Source: Stella humosa (GTDB taxonomy: Bacteria; Pseudomonadota; Alphaproteobacteria; ATCC43930; Allostellaceae). Taken from it: 64,000 nucleotides of DNA. Shown in pieces: positions 16,696 through 25,138 of the stretch. Numbering within the stretch: position 1 is the stretch's first letter; every line of letters starts with the position of its first letter. Location of the stretch: NCBI RefSeq assembly GCF_006738645.1, contig NZ_AP019700.1, forward strand, positions 2,182,001 through 2,246,000, in the 5' to 3' direction. Position numbers and translations under genes: made by a program. A model generated the notes under the pieces. It made no database searches and was not told where the DNA came from. It saw only the letters and a list, made by a program, of their open reading frames with translations.

Positions 16696-18282
16696 ATGGC
16701 GGATGACGACGACTTCTTCCCGGACGACGAAGCAGAAGACGGCCCGTCGCTGCCGGGGTCGGCGGCGGTTCCCTGGCACGTCCTGATCGTCGACGACGAG
16801 CCGGGCGTACACCAGGTGACGCGGCTGGCGCTGGCCGGCGCCACCTTCAAGGATCGCCCGATCGACCTGATCTCCTGCTATTCGGGTAAGGAAGCCCGCG
16901 CGCTCATGGGCACGCGCGAGGACATCGCGCTGATCCTGCTGGACGTGGTGATGGAGTCCGACCATGCGGGCCTGGACCTGGCGCGGGCGGTGCGCGAGGA
17001 ACTGGGCAACCATCAGGTCCGCATCATCCTGCGCACCGGTCAACCCGGCCTGGCGCCCGAGCGGCAGGTGATCGAGAGCTATGACATCAACGACTACAAG
17101 GCCAAGACCGAGCTGACGCGCGAAAAGCTCTACACCGCGATGATCGGGACGCTGCGGTCCTATGCCGACATCCTGACGATCGAGCACAGCCGCCGGGTGA
17201 TCGACGCCAACCGGCAGGGCCTGCTCCGCATCATCGACGCTTCGTCCTCGGTGATGCGTCTGCAGACCGTCCCGCGCTTCGCCGAAGGCGCGCTGGAGCA
17301 ACTGAACCGGCTGCTGTTTCCGGTGGAGGAGGGGGCATCGGCCTGCAACGGGGGGCTGGCGGCCGTCTCGGTCGGCGGGCCACTCTCTGTCGTGGCCGCC
17401 ACGGGGCAGTTTGCTGGCAGAATCGACCGCGAGCTGTCCGAGGTGGCGGCACCCAGCATGGCGGCCACGATCGACCAGGCCATCGCCGAAAAGCGGAGCG
17501 TCCGCGCCGCCGACCATTTCGTGGGCTATGTGCGCGGACCGCGCGACGAGGCCAACATCCTGGTCATCGACGGGCCGGTCGGTCGGTCGGCGGTGGACGA
17601 GTCCCTGTTGGAGCTCTTCTGCCGCAATCTCGGGGTCGGCTACGAGAACCTGCTGCTGCGGGGGGAGATCGAGCAGACCCAGCGCGACATCATCTATCGC
17701 CTGGGCGAGGTGGTGGAGACCCGGTCCAAGGAGACCGGCAACCATGTCCGGCGCTTGGCCGAATACTCATACATCCTCGCGCGTGCCATTGGCCTGGACG
17801 ATGGCGAGGCGGAAATCCTGCGCACGGCATCCCCCATGCACGACATCGGCAAGGTGGGGATTGCCGACAGCATCCTGAACAAGCCCGGCCCGCTCACTGC
17901 CGAGGAGCGCGTGGTGATGCAGACCCATGCCGTCATCGGCTGGCAGATGTTGCGCGACGCCAAGTCGCCCATCCTCCAGGCGGCGGCCGTCATTGCCCAC
18001 GAGCACCACGAGAAGTGGGACGGCAGTGGCTATCCGCGCGGGCTGGCGGGGGACAGCATCCACCTCTTCGGGCGCGTCACGGCGCTGGCCGACGTGTTCG
18101 ACGCGTTGGGCAGCGAGCGGGTCTACAAGAAGGCCTGGGAGATGCCGCGCATCATCGACCTCGTACGCAAGGAGCGGGGCCGCCATTTCGATCCGATGGT
18201 GGTGGATGCCTTCTTCGGCGCCTTCGAGCAGATCGACGCCGTCCGCCAGCGCTATTCGGACGTGGCCGACGCGGCCGCCTGA
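16696..18282 (+). CDS. Response regulator with DUF3369 and HD-GYP c-di-GMP phosphodiesterase domain
   Basis: A 528-residue regulator predicted to hydrolyse cyclic-di-GMP on phosphorylation. An acidic N terminus precedes a receiver domain ('VLIVDDEPGVHQVT', phospho-acceptor Asp83 in 'ILLDVVME'). A DUF3369 region follows, about residues 155-315 ('RSYADILTIEHSRRVID'). The C-terminal HD-GYP domain keeps its catalytic features: His382-Asp383 in 'SPMHDIGKVGIAD', 'HEHHEKWDGSGYPRGL' with GYP at 445-447, and 'ALADVFDAL'. It is probably co-transcribed with the preceding sensor kinase, which suggests a signal-controlled drop in c-di-GMP. Its last 31 bases overlap the 3' end of glf on the other strand. 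Confidence 0.92.
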   Translation: MADDDDFFPDDEAEDGPSLPGSAAVPWHVLIVDDEPGVHQVTRLALAGATFKDRPIDLISCYSGKEARALMGTREDIALILLDVVMESDHAGLDLARAVREELGNHQVRIILRTGQPGLAPERQVIESYDINDYKAKTELTREKLYTAMIGTLRSYADILTIEHSRRVIDANRQGLLRIIDASSSVMRLQTVPRFAEGALEQLNRLLFPVEEGASACNGGLAAVSVGGPLSVVAATGQFAGRIDRELSEVAAPSMAATIDQAIAEKRSVRAADHFVGYVRGPRDEANILVIDGPVGRSAVDESLLELFCRNLGVGYENLLLRGEIEQTQRDIIYRLGEVVETRSKETGNHVRRLAEYSYILARAIGLDDGEAEILRTASPMHDIGKVGIADSILNKPGPLTAEERVVMQTHAVIGWQMLRDAKSPILQAAAVIAHEHHEKWDGSGYPRGLAGDSIHLFGRVTALADVFDALGSERVYKKAWEMPRIIDLVRKERGRHFDPMVVDAFFGAFEQIDAVRQRYSDVADAAA

Positions 18283-19400
18283 CCGGCGGCCGGGCTGGCC
18301 CCAGCCAGCCGGTCGGCGATGCGTGCGGCTGTCCGCAGGGCGGCTGCAACCACCTGGTCCATGTTGTAGTAGCGATACTCCGCCAGGCGGCCGACGAAGG
18401 AGACACCGGGGGTCGCGTCGACCAGGTCCTGGTAGCGGCGGTGCAGCGCGGCGCTGGCGGCGGTCGGAACGGGATAGTAGGGCGGCCCCTCGGCTGCCGG
18501 ATACTCGCGCACCAGCGTGGTGCCGGCGCATTGCTGCCCGGTCATGTGCTTGAACTCGGTGACGCGGGTATAGGCGTGCTCGTTGGGGTGGTTGATGGTC
18601 GCGACCGGTTGCACCAGGGCGTGGCCCGGATGGTGCTCTGTTTCGAACCGCAGCGAGCGATAGGGCAGTTGGCCGAAACGATGGCCGAAATAGGCATCGA
18701 CCGGCCCGGTATAGACGACATGCCGGCGGCCCCGGCCGTCGCGGGTGGGATCGAACTCGACCCCCAGGCGGACGCGGATGCGCGGATGGTCGAGGATGCG
18801 GGCGAAGAGCGCCGCATAGCCATCGGCCGGCATCGCCTGGTGGCGGTCGGTGAAGTAGCGGTCATCGTCGTCGGTGCGCACCGGGATGCGCCCGGCCACC
18901 CGGGCGTCGAGCTGGCGCAGGTCGATGCCCCACTGCTTGCGGCTGTAGCCGCGGAACAGGCGGTCGCAAAGGTCCTGGCCGATCGTCGACAGCAGCAGTG
19001 ATTCGCTATCAGGCGGATCGGGGTGGGGTACGCGCACGCGCTCCAGGTGCCGGGCCACGCCCTCGCCGTCCAGGTTCAGGTCGTACAGCCGGTTGATGGT
19101 GGTGCGGTTGATCGGCACCGGCACCAGCCGGCCGGATACCGACGCCAGCACCCGATGCTCATAGGGCCGCCAGCGGGTGAAGCGCGACAGCCAGGCGAAG
19201 ATGCGGTCGCTGTTGGTATGGAAGATATGCGGGCCGTAGTGGTGGATGAGGACGCCATGCGCGTCCGGCCCGTCGAAGGCGTTGCCGGCCACGTGCGGCC
19301 GGCGGTCGATCACCTCGACCGCGTGGCCCGCATCGGCCAGTTCGCGCGCGGAGACGGCGCCGGCAAAGCCGGCACCCACGACCAGGACGGCGCCACTCAT
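18252..19400 (-). CDS. glf: UDP-galactopyranose mutase
   Basis: A flavoenzyme interconverting UDP-galactopyranose and UDP-galactofuranose, the donor for galactofuranose in surface polysaccharides. The 382-residue protein starts with a Rossmann FAD motif ('VLVVGAGFAGAVSARELA'), followed by 'HHYGPHIFHTNSDRIFAWL', 'YSRKQWG', 'GPVDAYFGHRFGQLPYRS' and the C-terminal 'GRLAEYRYYNMDQVVAAAL', all characteristic of Glf. The ATG overlaps the stop of the upstream putative glycosyltransferase by four bases (ATGA), implying coupled translation and a joint role in galactofuranose-containing glycan synthesis. The 3' end converges on and overlaps the HD-GYP gene by 31 bases. Confidence 0.95.
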   Translation of the reverse strand: MSGAVLVVGAGFAGAVSARELADAGHAVEVIDRRPHVAGNAFDGPDAHGVLIHHYGPHIFHTNSDRIFAWLSRFTRWRPYEHRVLASVSGRLVPVPINRTTINRLYDLNLDGEGVARHLERVRVPHPDPPDSESLLLSTIGQDLCDRLFRGYSRKQWGIDLRQLDARVAGRIPVRTDDDDRYFTDRHQAMPADGYAALFARILDHPRIRVRLGVEFDPTRDGRGRRHVVYTGPVDAYFGHRFGQLPYRSLRFETEHHPGHALVQPVATINHPNEHAYTRVTEFKHMTGQQCAGTTLVREYPAAEGPPYYPVPTAASAALHRRYQDLVDATPGVSFVGRLAEYRYYNMDQVVAAALRTAARIADRLAGASPAAGQAAASATSE

Positions 19401-20551
19401 GCCCAGATGCCGGGTACCGGCCAGGTGGTATCGTTGAACAGCAGGCCCAGGTCGTGCCTGCCGAAATAGTAGCGCGCGATCGGATCGGGGGCGAACGGGT
19501 TGCTGGCCGGGGAGACGCCATCGGCCCAGGCCTGCTGTTCGGAAACCAGCATGTGCTGGGCCAGTGCCTCCATCTCCGGGCTGGCCAGGGGCGGCACGCC
19601 GCCCTCGTCATGGTAGGGATCGATCCGCCGCGACCAGGCCTCGTTCACCACCCGGCCGTACATGGTCAGGGGCGGCACCCGGCCGGGATGCAGTTGCGGC
19701 GTCAGCTCGCGAAAGATCATCAGGCAACCGAGCTGGTTGAGGAACGGCTTCTGCATGTGCCAGAAGGCGACCGGCTTGCCGTTCAGCCGGTCGACCCCGT
19801 CGAGGCGGTCGTAGCGAATGGGGCCCGGCACCCGGTCCGGCCCGCCCGGCCAGCGCACGAAGCTGTAGAGGCGCGGCAGCAGGTGCGGCTGCGGCACGAT
19901 CCAGTAGGGAAAGTCCGCCGGCAGCGGATCCTGCGGCAGGTGGCCGTTCTCGATCAGCAGCTTGGCCACGAACTCTTCGGGGCTGTATTCGGGGTCGAAG
20001 CCGGGGATTTCGGCCCGGGCGCGGTCCCGCGCGGCGGCGAAGCTGCCGGGCACGGTGTCGAGGCGCGTGACCGTATATTCCCACGCGCGGAACCAGGCCG
20101 GGTTCGATATCGCCGCAAAGCAGGTCGATGTGGCCGTGAAGGTCAGCCCGGCGCAGGCCCGGCCCAGGTCTGCCAGCGGCACGTTATGGATGATGTCGCC
20201 GTCGTAGCAGAGCACGGGCTCGCCCGGGAACATGGCCTCGACCAGCAGCCAGCGCAGGAAGGCGAAGCTGAAGAGCCCATAGGGGCCGCCGAAGCGCTTC
20301 ACCAGGTTCGGGAAGCGGGCCGCCAGCCGGTCGTAGGCCGGGTTGCCGTCATGGATGCGGCAGGTGCCATTGTCGATCGCCGCCAGCATGGCCGGCGACA
20401 ACGCCGCGCTGTCGCCGATCAGCACGATGTCCAGCACGGCGCCCACCGCCAGCCGCCGATGCTTCATGTGCCGCGCATTCTCGACCAGGCAGGTCGTCCG
20501 CCGCAGGGCGGCCTCCCCCTGGCCTGGTTCCGACGGGCGGATGAAGTTCAC
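19397..20551 (-). CDS. Putative glycosyltransferase coupled to glf
   Basis: A 384-residue protein that I cannot place in a named family. It has no signal peptide or clear membrane helix. The segment 'PVLCYDGDIIHNVPLADL' (Asp117-Gly-Asp119) looks like the DxD metal/nucleotide-sugar site of GT-A fold transferases. 'GNPAYDRLAARFPNLV' and 'KPVAFWHMQKPFLNQLG' are conserved-looking blocks. Its stop overlaps the glf start (ATGA), so the most economical inference is a galactofuranosyl- or related sugar transferase. I chose the GTG at 20551 ('NFIRPSEPG'); the frame stays open far upstream only because it runs antisense-free through the DMT transporter gene. Function is inferred from the motif and the neighbour. 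Confidence 0.75.
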   Translation of the reverse strand: MNFIRPSEPGQGEAALRRTTCLVENARHMKHRRLAVGAVLDIVLIGDSAALSPAMLAAIDNGTCRIHDGNPAYDRLAARFPNLVKRFGGPYGLFSFAFLRWLLVEAMFPGEPVLCYDGDIIHNVPLADLGRACAGLTFTATSTCFAAISNPAWFRAWEYTVTRLDTVPGSFAAARDRARAEIPGFDPEYSPEEFVAKLLIENGHLPQDPLPADFPYWIVPQPHLLPRLYSFVRWPGGPDRVPGPIRYDRLDGVDRLNGKPVAFWHMQKPFLNQLGCLMIFRELTPQLHPGRVPPLTMYGRVVNEAWSRRIDPYHDEGGVPPLASPEMEALAQHMLVSEQQAWADGVSPASNPFAPDPIARYYFGRHDLGLLFNDTTWPVPGIWA

Positions 20552-20685
20552 GCTGACATGGCGCACTGGACGCTGGCTCCGGCGCTGAGGGGTGGCGCAG
20601 TGGGGCGATGCATGGTTGGCGCCAGTGGGCGCGCGCACCCCCTCTTTGCCTGGACCCGATCGGTCTGGCCAGCGCGAATATGGTG

Positions 20686-21576
20686 CTATCCCCCGCGCCT
20701 GGCCTCGCGCCCGGCGACGTAGCTGGCCGCCCCGAAGATGACCGCGCCGCCAAGCAGCGTCATGGCGTCGGGCACCTCGGCGAAGGCGACGAAGCCGACC
20801 AGCGCCACGAGCGGCAGTTGCAGGAACTTGACCGGCTGGGTTGCCGATACCTCGGCTGCGATCAACGCCTTGATCCAGGCGATATGGCCCAGCGTCGCCA
20901 GCCCGGCGACAAGGACGATCCAGCCGAGCTGCTCGGCCGTGGGCACTGCCCAGACGGCGAGTGCGGCGGGCAGGCAGGCGAGGCTGACGAAAAACGACTG
21001 GAAGAAGACGACGTTGGCGCTGCTCTCCGTGCGCGTCAGGGTCTTGGCGATCAGTTCCGACACGGCCGCCAGCGGGGTCGACACCAGCAGGGCCAGCGCG
21101 CCGACGCTGATGGCCTGGGTGGTGGGGCGCAGGATGATCAGCGTGCCCACGAACGCCACCAGCACCGCGCCCACCCGGCGCAGGTCGGCCCGCTCGCCCA
21201 GCACCAGCATGGCGCCCACCGTCACGAACACCGGCGACATGAAGCTCAGCGCCTGCACGTCGGCGATCGGGATGCGCACCAGGGCATAGAACCACAGCAT
21301 GACGGCGATGCCATGGATGGCACCGCGCGCGAGGTGGCGCAGCGGGTGGCGCGTGCGGGGCAGGGTGAACCCCCGCCGGGTAACCAGGAAGGGCAACACG
21401 AACAGCAGCCCGAAGGCATAGCGCAGGAACGCGGCCTGGAACGGATCGAGGCCGATCGAGACATGCCGGGCCACGCCGGTCATGACCGCGAACAGCAGGC
21501 CCGACAGGGCCATCCACCCCATGCCCACAAGGGTGCCGGAGGTCGCAAGACGGGATGCGGGGTCGGCGGGCGGCAA
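20686..21576 (-). CDS. DMT/EamA-family transporter
   Basis: A ten-helix inner-membrane permease of the drug/metabolite transporter superfamily. Two EamA halves are visible: 'GWMALSGLLFAVMTGVARHV' to 'GAVLVAFVGTLIILRP', then 'ALALLVSTPLAAVSELIAKT' to 'LLGGAVIFGAASYVAGREA'. 'DVQALSFMSPVFVTVGAML' is a typical EamA loop. The substrate cannot be predicted. The TTG at 21576 has AAGGA seven bases upstream and gives a 296-residue protein of usual length. The frame extends to an ATG at 21723, but that adds about 50 polar residues before TM1. A second, only distantly similar member lies at 38415-39353. Confidence 0.85.
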   Translation of the reverse strand: MPPADPASRLATSGTLVGMGWMALSGLLFAVMTGVARHVSIGLDPFQAAFLRYAFGLLFVLPFLVTRRGFTLPRTRHPLRHLARGAIHGIAVMLWFYALVRIPIADVQALSFMSPVFVTVGAMLVLGERADLRRVGAVLVAFVGTLIILRPTTQAISVGALALLVSTPLAAVSELIAKTLTRTESSANVVFFQSFFVSLACLPAALAVWAVPTAEQLGWIVLVAGLATLGHIAWIKALIAAEVSATQPVKFLQLPLVALVGFVAFAEVPDAMTLLGGAVIFGAASYVAGREARRGG

Positions 21577-22035
21577 GCGACGATCCTTCGAGGCTCGGGG
21601 CGGCGCAATCGGGTTGCGCGCGAGGCTCGCCGCAGTATCCCCGGGACAGGCAGGAAGAGGATGAAAGCAGGCCTGATTCTGGTCGTCATCGCAAGACGCG
21701 ATAGCGAAAATCGGCCCCGGCACTTGGGGAATCCAGATGGCTCGTCGGTTGATGCCGGAGAAGACCCCCGGCGCGAGCCTGCTCCGGGAGATGATCCGCT
21801 TCGTCGCGCGGCGGCTGATGGACGTGGGCGAGGCGACCGGCGCCGCGCGTGGAGAGCGCAGCAGGGCCGAGGATCATCGCCCTCCACGGCACGCGGGGGG
21901 ACAAGGCCGCGGCTGGGGGCTCTACGTCAAAGTCGCCGACACATTGCGCATCAGATCCACCCGGAGCACACCCGCGGCCGCCTGATGCTGCGCATCGCGC
22001 CAGCACGCAAACGGCCGCGGTAGCCGCCCGGCGGA
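21577..22035 (+). other. 459-base interval, mostly without a recognised gene
   Basis: This stretch between the DMT transporter and the large secreted protein holds one short plus-strand frame with coding-like third positions (21737-21985, listed separately). No tRNA, strong hairpin or insertion sequence was seen. The left part presumably contains the transporter's promoter on the minus strand. Confidence 0.5.
21737..21985 (+). CDS. Small hypothetical basic protein, uncertain
   Basis: An 82-residue frame starting 'MARRLMPEKTPGASLLREM', preceded by GGGGA six bases before the ATG. The first ~45 codons have the G/C-rich third positions expected of genes here. The second half ('RPPRHAGGQGRGWG') looks less gene-like, so it may be a truncated or frameshifted remnant. 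It is the only plus-strand candidate in a minus-strand region. No family is recognised. Confidence 0.25.
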   Translation: MARRLMPEKTPGASLLREMIRFVARRLMDVGEATGAARGERSRAEDHRPPRHAGGQGRGWGLYVKVADTLRIRSTRSTPAAA

Positions 22036-24447
22036 TCAGCGCTGGGATCGTCCGCCGCCGGACCGGCCGCCTTCGGGGCGGCTGCCGCCCTGTCGTCCGC
22101 CGACGAACTGCTGCTGGCGCTGGGCGCCTGACGTGCGCGCACGCGCATCGCGGTCGAGGCCGTCGTAGACGTCCCGGCGACCGGCCTGCCCCGCGCCGGG
22201 TGCCGAGGGCGCGTTGTCGCGGAAGCCCTGCTGCTGTCCGCCCGCTCGGGCCGGCTGGGTCGCAGGCGGCGGGTCCCGTCGCGCCTGTCCCGGCGCGCCG
22301 GCCGATGGTGGCTGCGCCCGGGCCGGGGAGGCGTTCGGGCGCTGGGGGTTGGTCCAGGACCCGTTCTCATAGTGCTGCCAGCCACCCGACTGCGAGCGCC
22401 GATAGACCTCGCCGTCGTGACCCACGAACGTGTTGTTCTGCCCGCGCACCACGGTCGTCGAGCCGCGCGGGCCGTCGGTGCGCACGGCACCGGTCCCCTC
22501 CGAGGTGACGACGCCGGCTGCACTGCCGCGGGCATTGGACACATAGCCACCGCGCGCCCAGTCGTCGCCGCGGACGACGACGCCGCGCCCCCAGCTGCCA
22601 TACTGGTTCGTGCCCGTCACGCCGGCTGCGAAGACGCCGGTGCTCGGGTTGTAGCCCCGGCCGGCGCGCCAGGCGCCATTGGGACCGTAGCCCGCGGCGC
22701 CCTGAACCCAGCGGCCGGTCGACGGGTTGTACGCCGCGCCGACGGCGTAGCCGGCATTTGGCCCATAGACGGCGACGCCGCGACCGTAGGCGCCGGTCGC
22801 CGGATTGTAGACCGCGCCGGCGCCGATGCCGCCATAGGGTCCGTAGACGGCGCCGCCCCGGAAGTAGCTGTTCGTCACGGGGCTGTACCAGACGGCCGCC
22901 CCCCAGGTGTATGGCCGAGGATAGTAGATCGGGACCACCACCCCAGGCACCCAGTAGGGCGGATAGTAGTAGCCCGTCCCCCAGACGAGGATGCCCGAGT
23001 TGACGTAGCCGAACATGTAGCCTGCCGTGAAGCTGACGACGACGGCGCTCGGGGTGGCACTCTCGACCTTGACGTAGGTGACGTTGTGGACCGGCGCGCT
23101 CGGCGGGATCGTGTAGATCGCTGCCGGCACGCTGTCGGCCACCAGCCACGGGCCGGTCGCCGACGGGGCGGAGAACCACACGCCCTTTTCGCAGGCGTAG
23201 AAACTGGCGTCCGAGACGCGAATAACGGTCGTCGAGGCGTTGGGCGCGTAGTGCAACGACGTGCCGGCGATGGCCAGGAAGGCCGGCGTGCCGGTGTAGG
23301 TCACGTCGAGCTTCGCCTGGCTGCGCGCGATGGTCGCCCTGGTCGGGATCGCCGCGACCATGATCGCTTCCTTGGCCTCGGGCGTACCCGGCACCGAAGC
23401 GCGGATGCGCGCCTTGGGATGGCTGAGCGGCACGCGTGCGAAGTCCGACGGGAGGGAGGCCGTGGCGAACGACCACGGCCCGTCGAGTGAGTCCGCGCGA
23501 TACCAGCGGCCGGCGACGAGGAAATAGTAGCGCCGCTCCGCGCGATGGAAGAACAGGTCGGCGCCGGTATTGGTGACCACCTGCAGGCCGGTTCCCGGGA
23601 TGTCGGCCAGGGCCGGCTGGCCGCGGATGACGATCAGCTCGGCCGGGGTGGTGGTGACGTGGATCCTCGGCGCGCGGGCGTTCGGAACGGCGCGGGCCGG
23701 CAGCGCCGCGCGGACATCACGCCAGCTCTCGCCTTGCGGGAGGCGCTGGAATCCGCCCGGGACGGCCGTGGCGACCGACCAGGGGCCGGTGATATCGGCC
23801 GAGACCAGCCAGGTCTTGCCGTCGAGCAGGAAGTGCCGGGCGGTGGAGTTCTCGCGGAAGAGCGCCCAGTTGGTGTTTACGACATAGGCAAGGCCGGTCC
23901 CCTGAATGTCGGCGAAGACCGGTTCGCCGTCGAACATGACGAGCCGTGCGTCGGTCCGGCTGACGATGATCGGGGGCGCGTCATTGCGCACCGGGGCGTC
24001 GGGCAGCGGCGCTTGAGCCTGCGCGACCCCGTCCATCAGGCGGTCGAGCGAGATCGTCATCGCGCTGCTGGGCAGCAGCGCCTGAACGATCTTCGCGAGC
24101 TTCTCTCGCCGCTCCTGGTCGACGATGGAAAAGTTCGTGCGGATCGTCTCGATCCGCTCGAGGACCACCTGGCGACGTTCCAGGTCGACACGGGTGGCCG
24201 AGCGCAGCCAGACGGCGCCGGCAATCGGCGCCGTCTCGCCCGCGGGAACTACGTTGACCGCGACCCTGGCGACGAGTGTGCGCTGGTTCTCCCAGCTATC
24301 GACCTGTGGCTGGAAGTAGCGCAGCACATGACCCTCGGCCTTCAGTTCCCGTGGCCAGCCGGGATCCTGCGCCATGGCGTACCCGCCCCCGAGGATCAGG
24401 ATGGTCGAGACCACAAGCAATCTTGCGAGGGTGGGAAACCAGCTCAT
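22036..24447 (-). CDS. Large secreted repeat protein
   Basis: An 803-residue exported protein of unknown function. A Sec signal peptide ('LLVVSTILILGGGYAMAQDP') is followed by an alpha/beta region. Then come three copies of a ~100-residue beta-rich module, each with a 'G-x-P-x-x-x-x-I-x-G-T-x-L' core and a closing '-GPW-' strand ('PVFADIQGTGLAYVVN', 'PALADIPGTGLQVVTN', 'PAFLAIAGTSLHYAPN'). After a hydrophobic, Tyr/Pro-rich stretch ('GTGYYYPPYWVPGVVVPIYY') comes a Gly/Tyr repeat region ('GAVYNPATGAYGRG', 'GAAYNPSTGRWVQG', 'GRGYNPSTGVFAAG') and a long Gly/Gln/Arg-rich disordered tail. Related proteins are often annotated as carbohydrate-binding or autotransporter-like, but I see no translocator barrel. 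It is probably surface or periplasmic and lies upstream of no obvious partner. Confidence 0.8.
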   Translation of the reverse strand: MSWFPTLARLLVVSTILILGGGYAMAQDPGWPRELKAEGHVLRYFQPQVDSWENQRTLVARVAVNVVPAGETAPIAGAVWLRSATRVDLERRQVVLERIETIRTNFSIVDQERREKLAKIVQALLPSSAMTISLDRLMDGVAQAQAPLPDAPVRNDAPPIIVSRTDARLVMFDGEPVFADIQGTGLAYVVNTNWALFRENSTARHFLLDGKTWLVSADITGPWSVATAVPGGFQRLPQGESWRDVRAALPARAVPNARAPRIHVTTTPAELIVIRGQPALADIPGTGLQVVTNTGADLFFHRAERRYYFLVAGRWYRADSLDGPWSFATASLPSDFARVPLSHPKARIRASVPGTPEAKEAIMVAAIPTRATIARSQAKLDVTYTGTPAFLAIAGTSLHYAPNASTTVIRVSDASFYACEKGVWFSAPSATGPWLVADSVPAAIYTIPPSAPVHNVTYVKVESATPSAVVVSFTAGYMFGYVNSGILVWGTGYYYPPYWVPGVVVPIYYPRPYTWGAAVWYSPVTNSYFRGGAVYGPYGGIGAGAVYNPATGAYGRGVAVYGPNAGYAVGAAYNPSTGRWVQGAAGYGPNGAWRAGRGYNPSTGVFAAGVTGTNQYGSWGRGVVVRGDDWARGGYVSNARGSAAGVVTSEGTGAVRTDGPRGSTTVVRGQNNTFVGHDGEVYRRSQSGGWQHYENGSWTNPQRPNASPARAQPPSAGAPGQARRDPPPATQPARAGGQQQGFRDNAPSAPGAGQAGRRDVYDGLDRDARARTSGAQRQQQFVGGRQGGSRPEGGRSGGGRSQR

Positions 24448-24504
24448 GTGACGCTCTTTCGCCAGTCGAATGCAGCAATGCGCGGCCCGGTGCTTGGGTC
24501 GCGA

Positions 24505-25056
24505 CTACGGGTTGATGTGCGCGATCTTCGTGCCCTGGATGCCCAGGCCGGCCATCAGTCCGCTCTGGTCGAAGAAGAATGCGTAGACGTCGCTGCGCAC
24601 CGTGGTCGTCGTCATGCTCGCCGCCAGCCCTTCGTCGGCGACCACCACGCTGGGGCCGGTGCCGATCTCCCATCCGCGCGAGCGTTCAAGGTGGCGCACC
24701 GCGTCCGTCGTCATGAAGAAGAGCGCGTATCCGTAGGATTGGGCTCCTGCCTGCAGCCCGTAGGACAGGCCAACGGTCCTGTAGTAACCGGTGCTCTGGC
24801 CGTTCTTGCGCAGCGCACCGCGGCCGGCCTGACCGCCGACCATCAGCCCGGCCTTGACGATCCTGGGGAAGACCAGAATGGCCTTCGCCTGCTTGCCCAG
24901 CGCCCGCGCGCCGGGGGACTTCCGGTAGAGGTTGGCCAGCGCGGTGGTCACGTCGCGGTCGATGCGCTCGCTGGCCTCGCTGGCCAGGGCCGCGAGAGGG
25001 GTGGCGGCGACGGCGATCGAGGCGACGGCGGAACGAAGCAGGTCACGGCGTTTCAT
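24505..25056 (-). CDS. SYLF-domain (Ysc84-like) lipid-binding protein
   Basis: A 183-residue exported protein of the SYLF/Ysc84 family, members of which bind phosphoinositides or other lipids; the bacterial role is unclear. 'KRRDLLRSAVASIAVAATP' at the N terminus is a twin-arginine-like or Sec signal. The domain shows 'KAILVFPRIVKAGLMVGGQ', 'GLSYGLQAGAQSYGYALFF' and the C-terminal 'DQSGLMAGLGIQGTKI', all family hallmarks. I chose the ATG at 25056, with GGGGTGAG upstream; a GTG at 25068 is the alternative. It belongs to the minus-strand envelope block and sits between a beta-barrel protein and the large repeat protein. Confidence 0.87.
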   Translation of the reverse strand: MKRRDLLRSAVASIAVAATPLAALASEASERIDRDVTTALANLYRKSPGARALGKQAKAILVFPRIVKAGLMVGGQAGRGALRKNGQSTGYYRTVGLSYGLQAGAQSYGYALFFMTTDAVRHLERSRGWEIGTGPSVVVADEGLAASMTTTTVRSDVYAFFFDQSGLMAGLGIQGTKIAHINP

Positions 25057-25090
25057 GGATTTACTCACCCCGTAAGGGAGGTTGCGCGAT

Positions 25091-25114
25091 GCACGGGACC
25101 TTCGGGTCGCGTGC
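25091..25114 (-). terminator. Hairpin downstream of the beta-barrel gene
   Basis: A ten-base inverted repeat (GCACGGGACC / GGTCGCGTGC, one mismatch) closes on a TTCG tetraloop 24 bases beyond the stop of the outer-membrane protein gene. There is no T-run, so termination is only suggested. Confidence 0.35.
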
Positions 25115-25138
25115 GCGGGTTGTCTGCTCCTGCGCGCT

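Noticed and set aside
19397-21517. 706-residue reading of the putative glycosyltransferase
   Set aside because: The N-terminal half overlaps the DMT transporter in another frame; the GTG at 20551 fits the conserved part.
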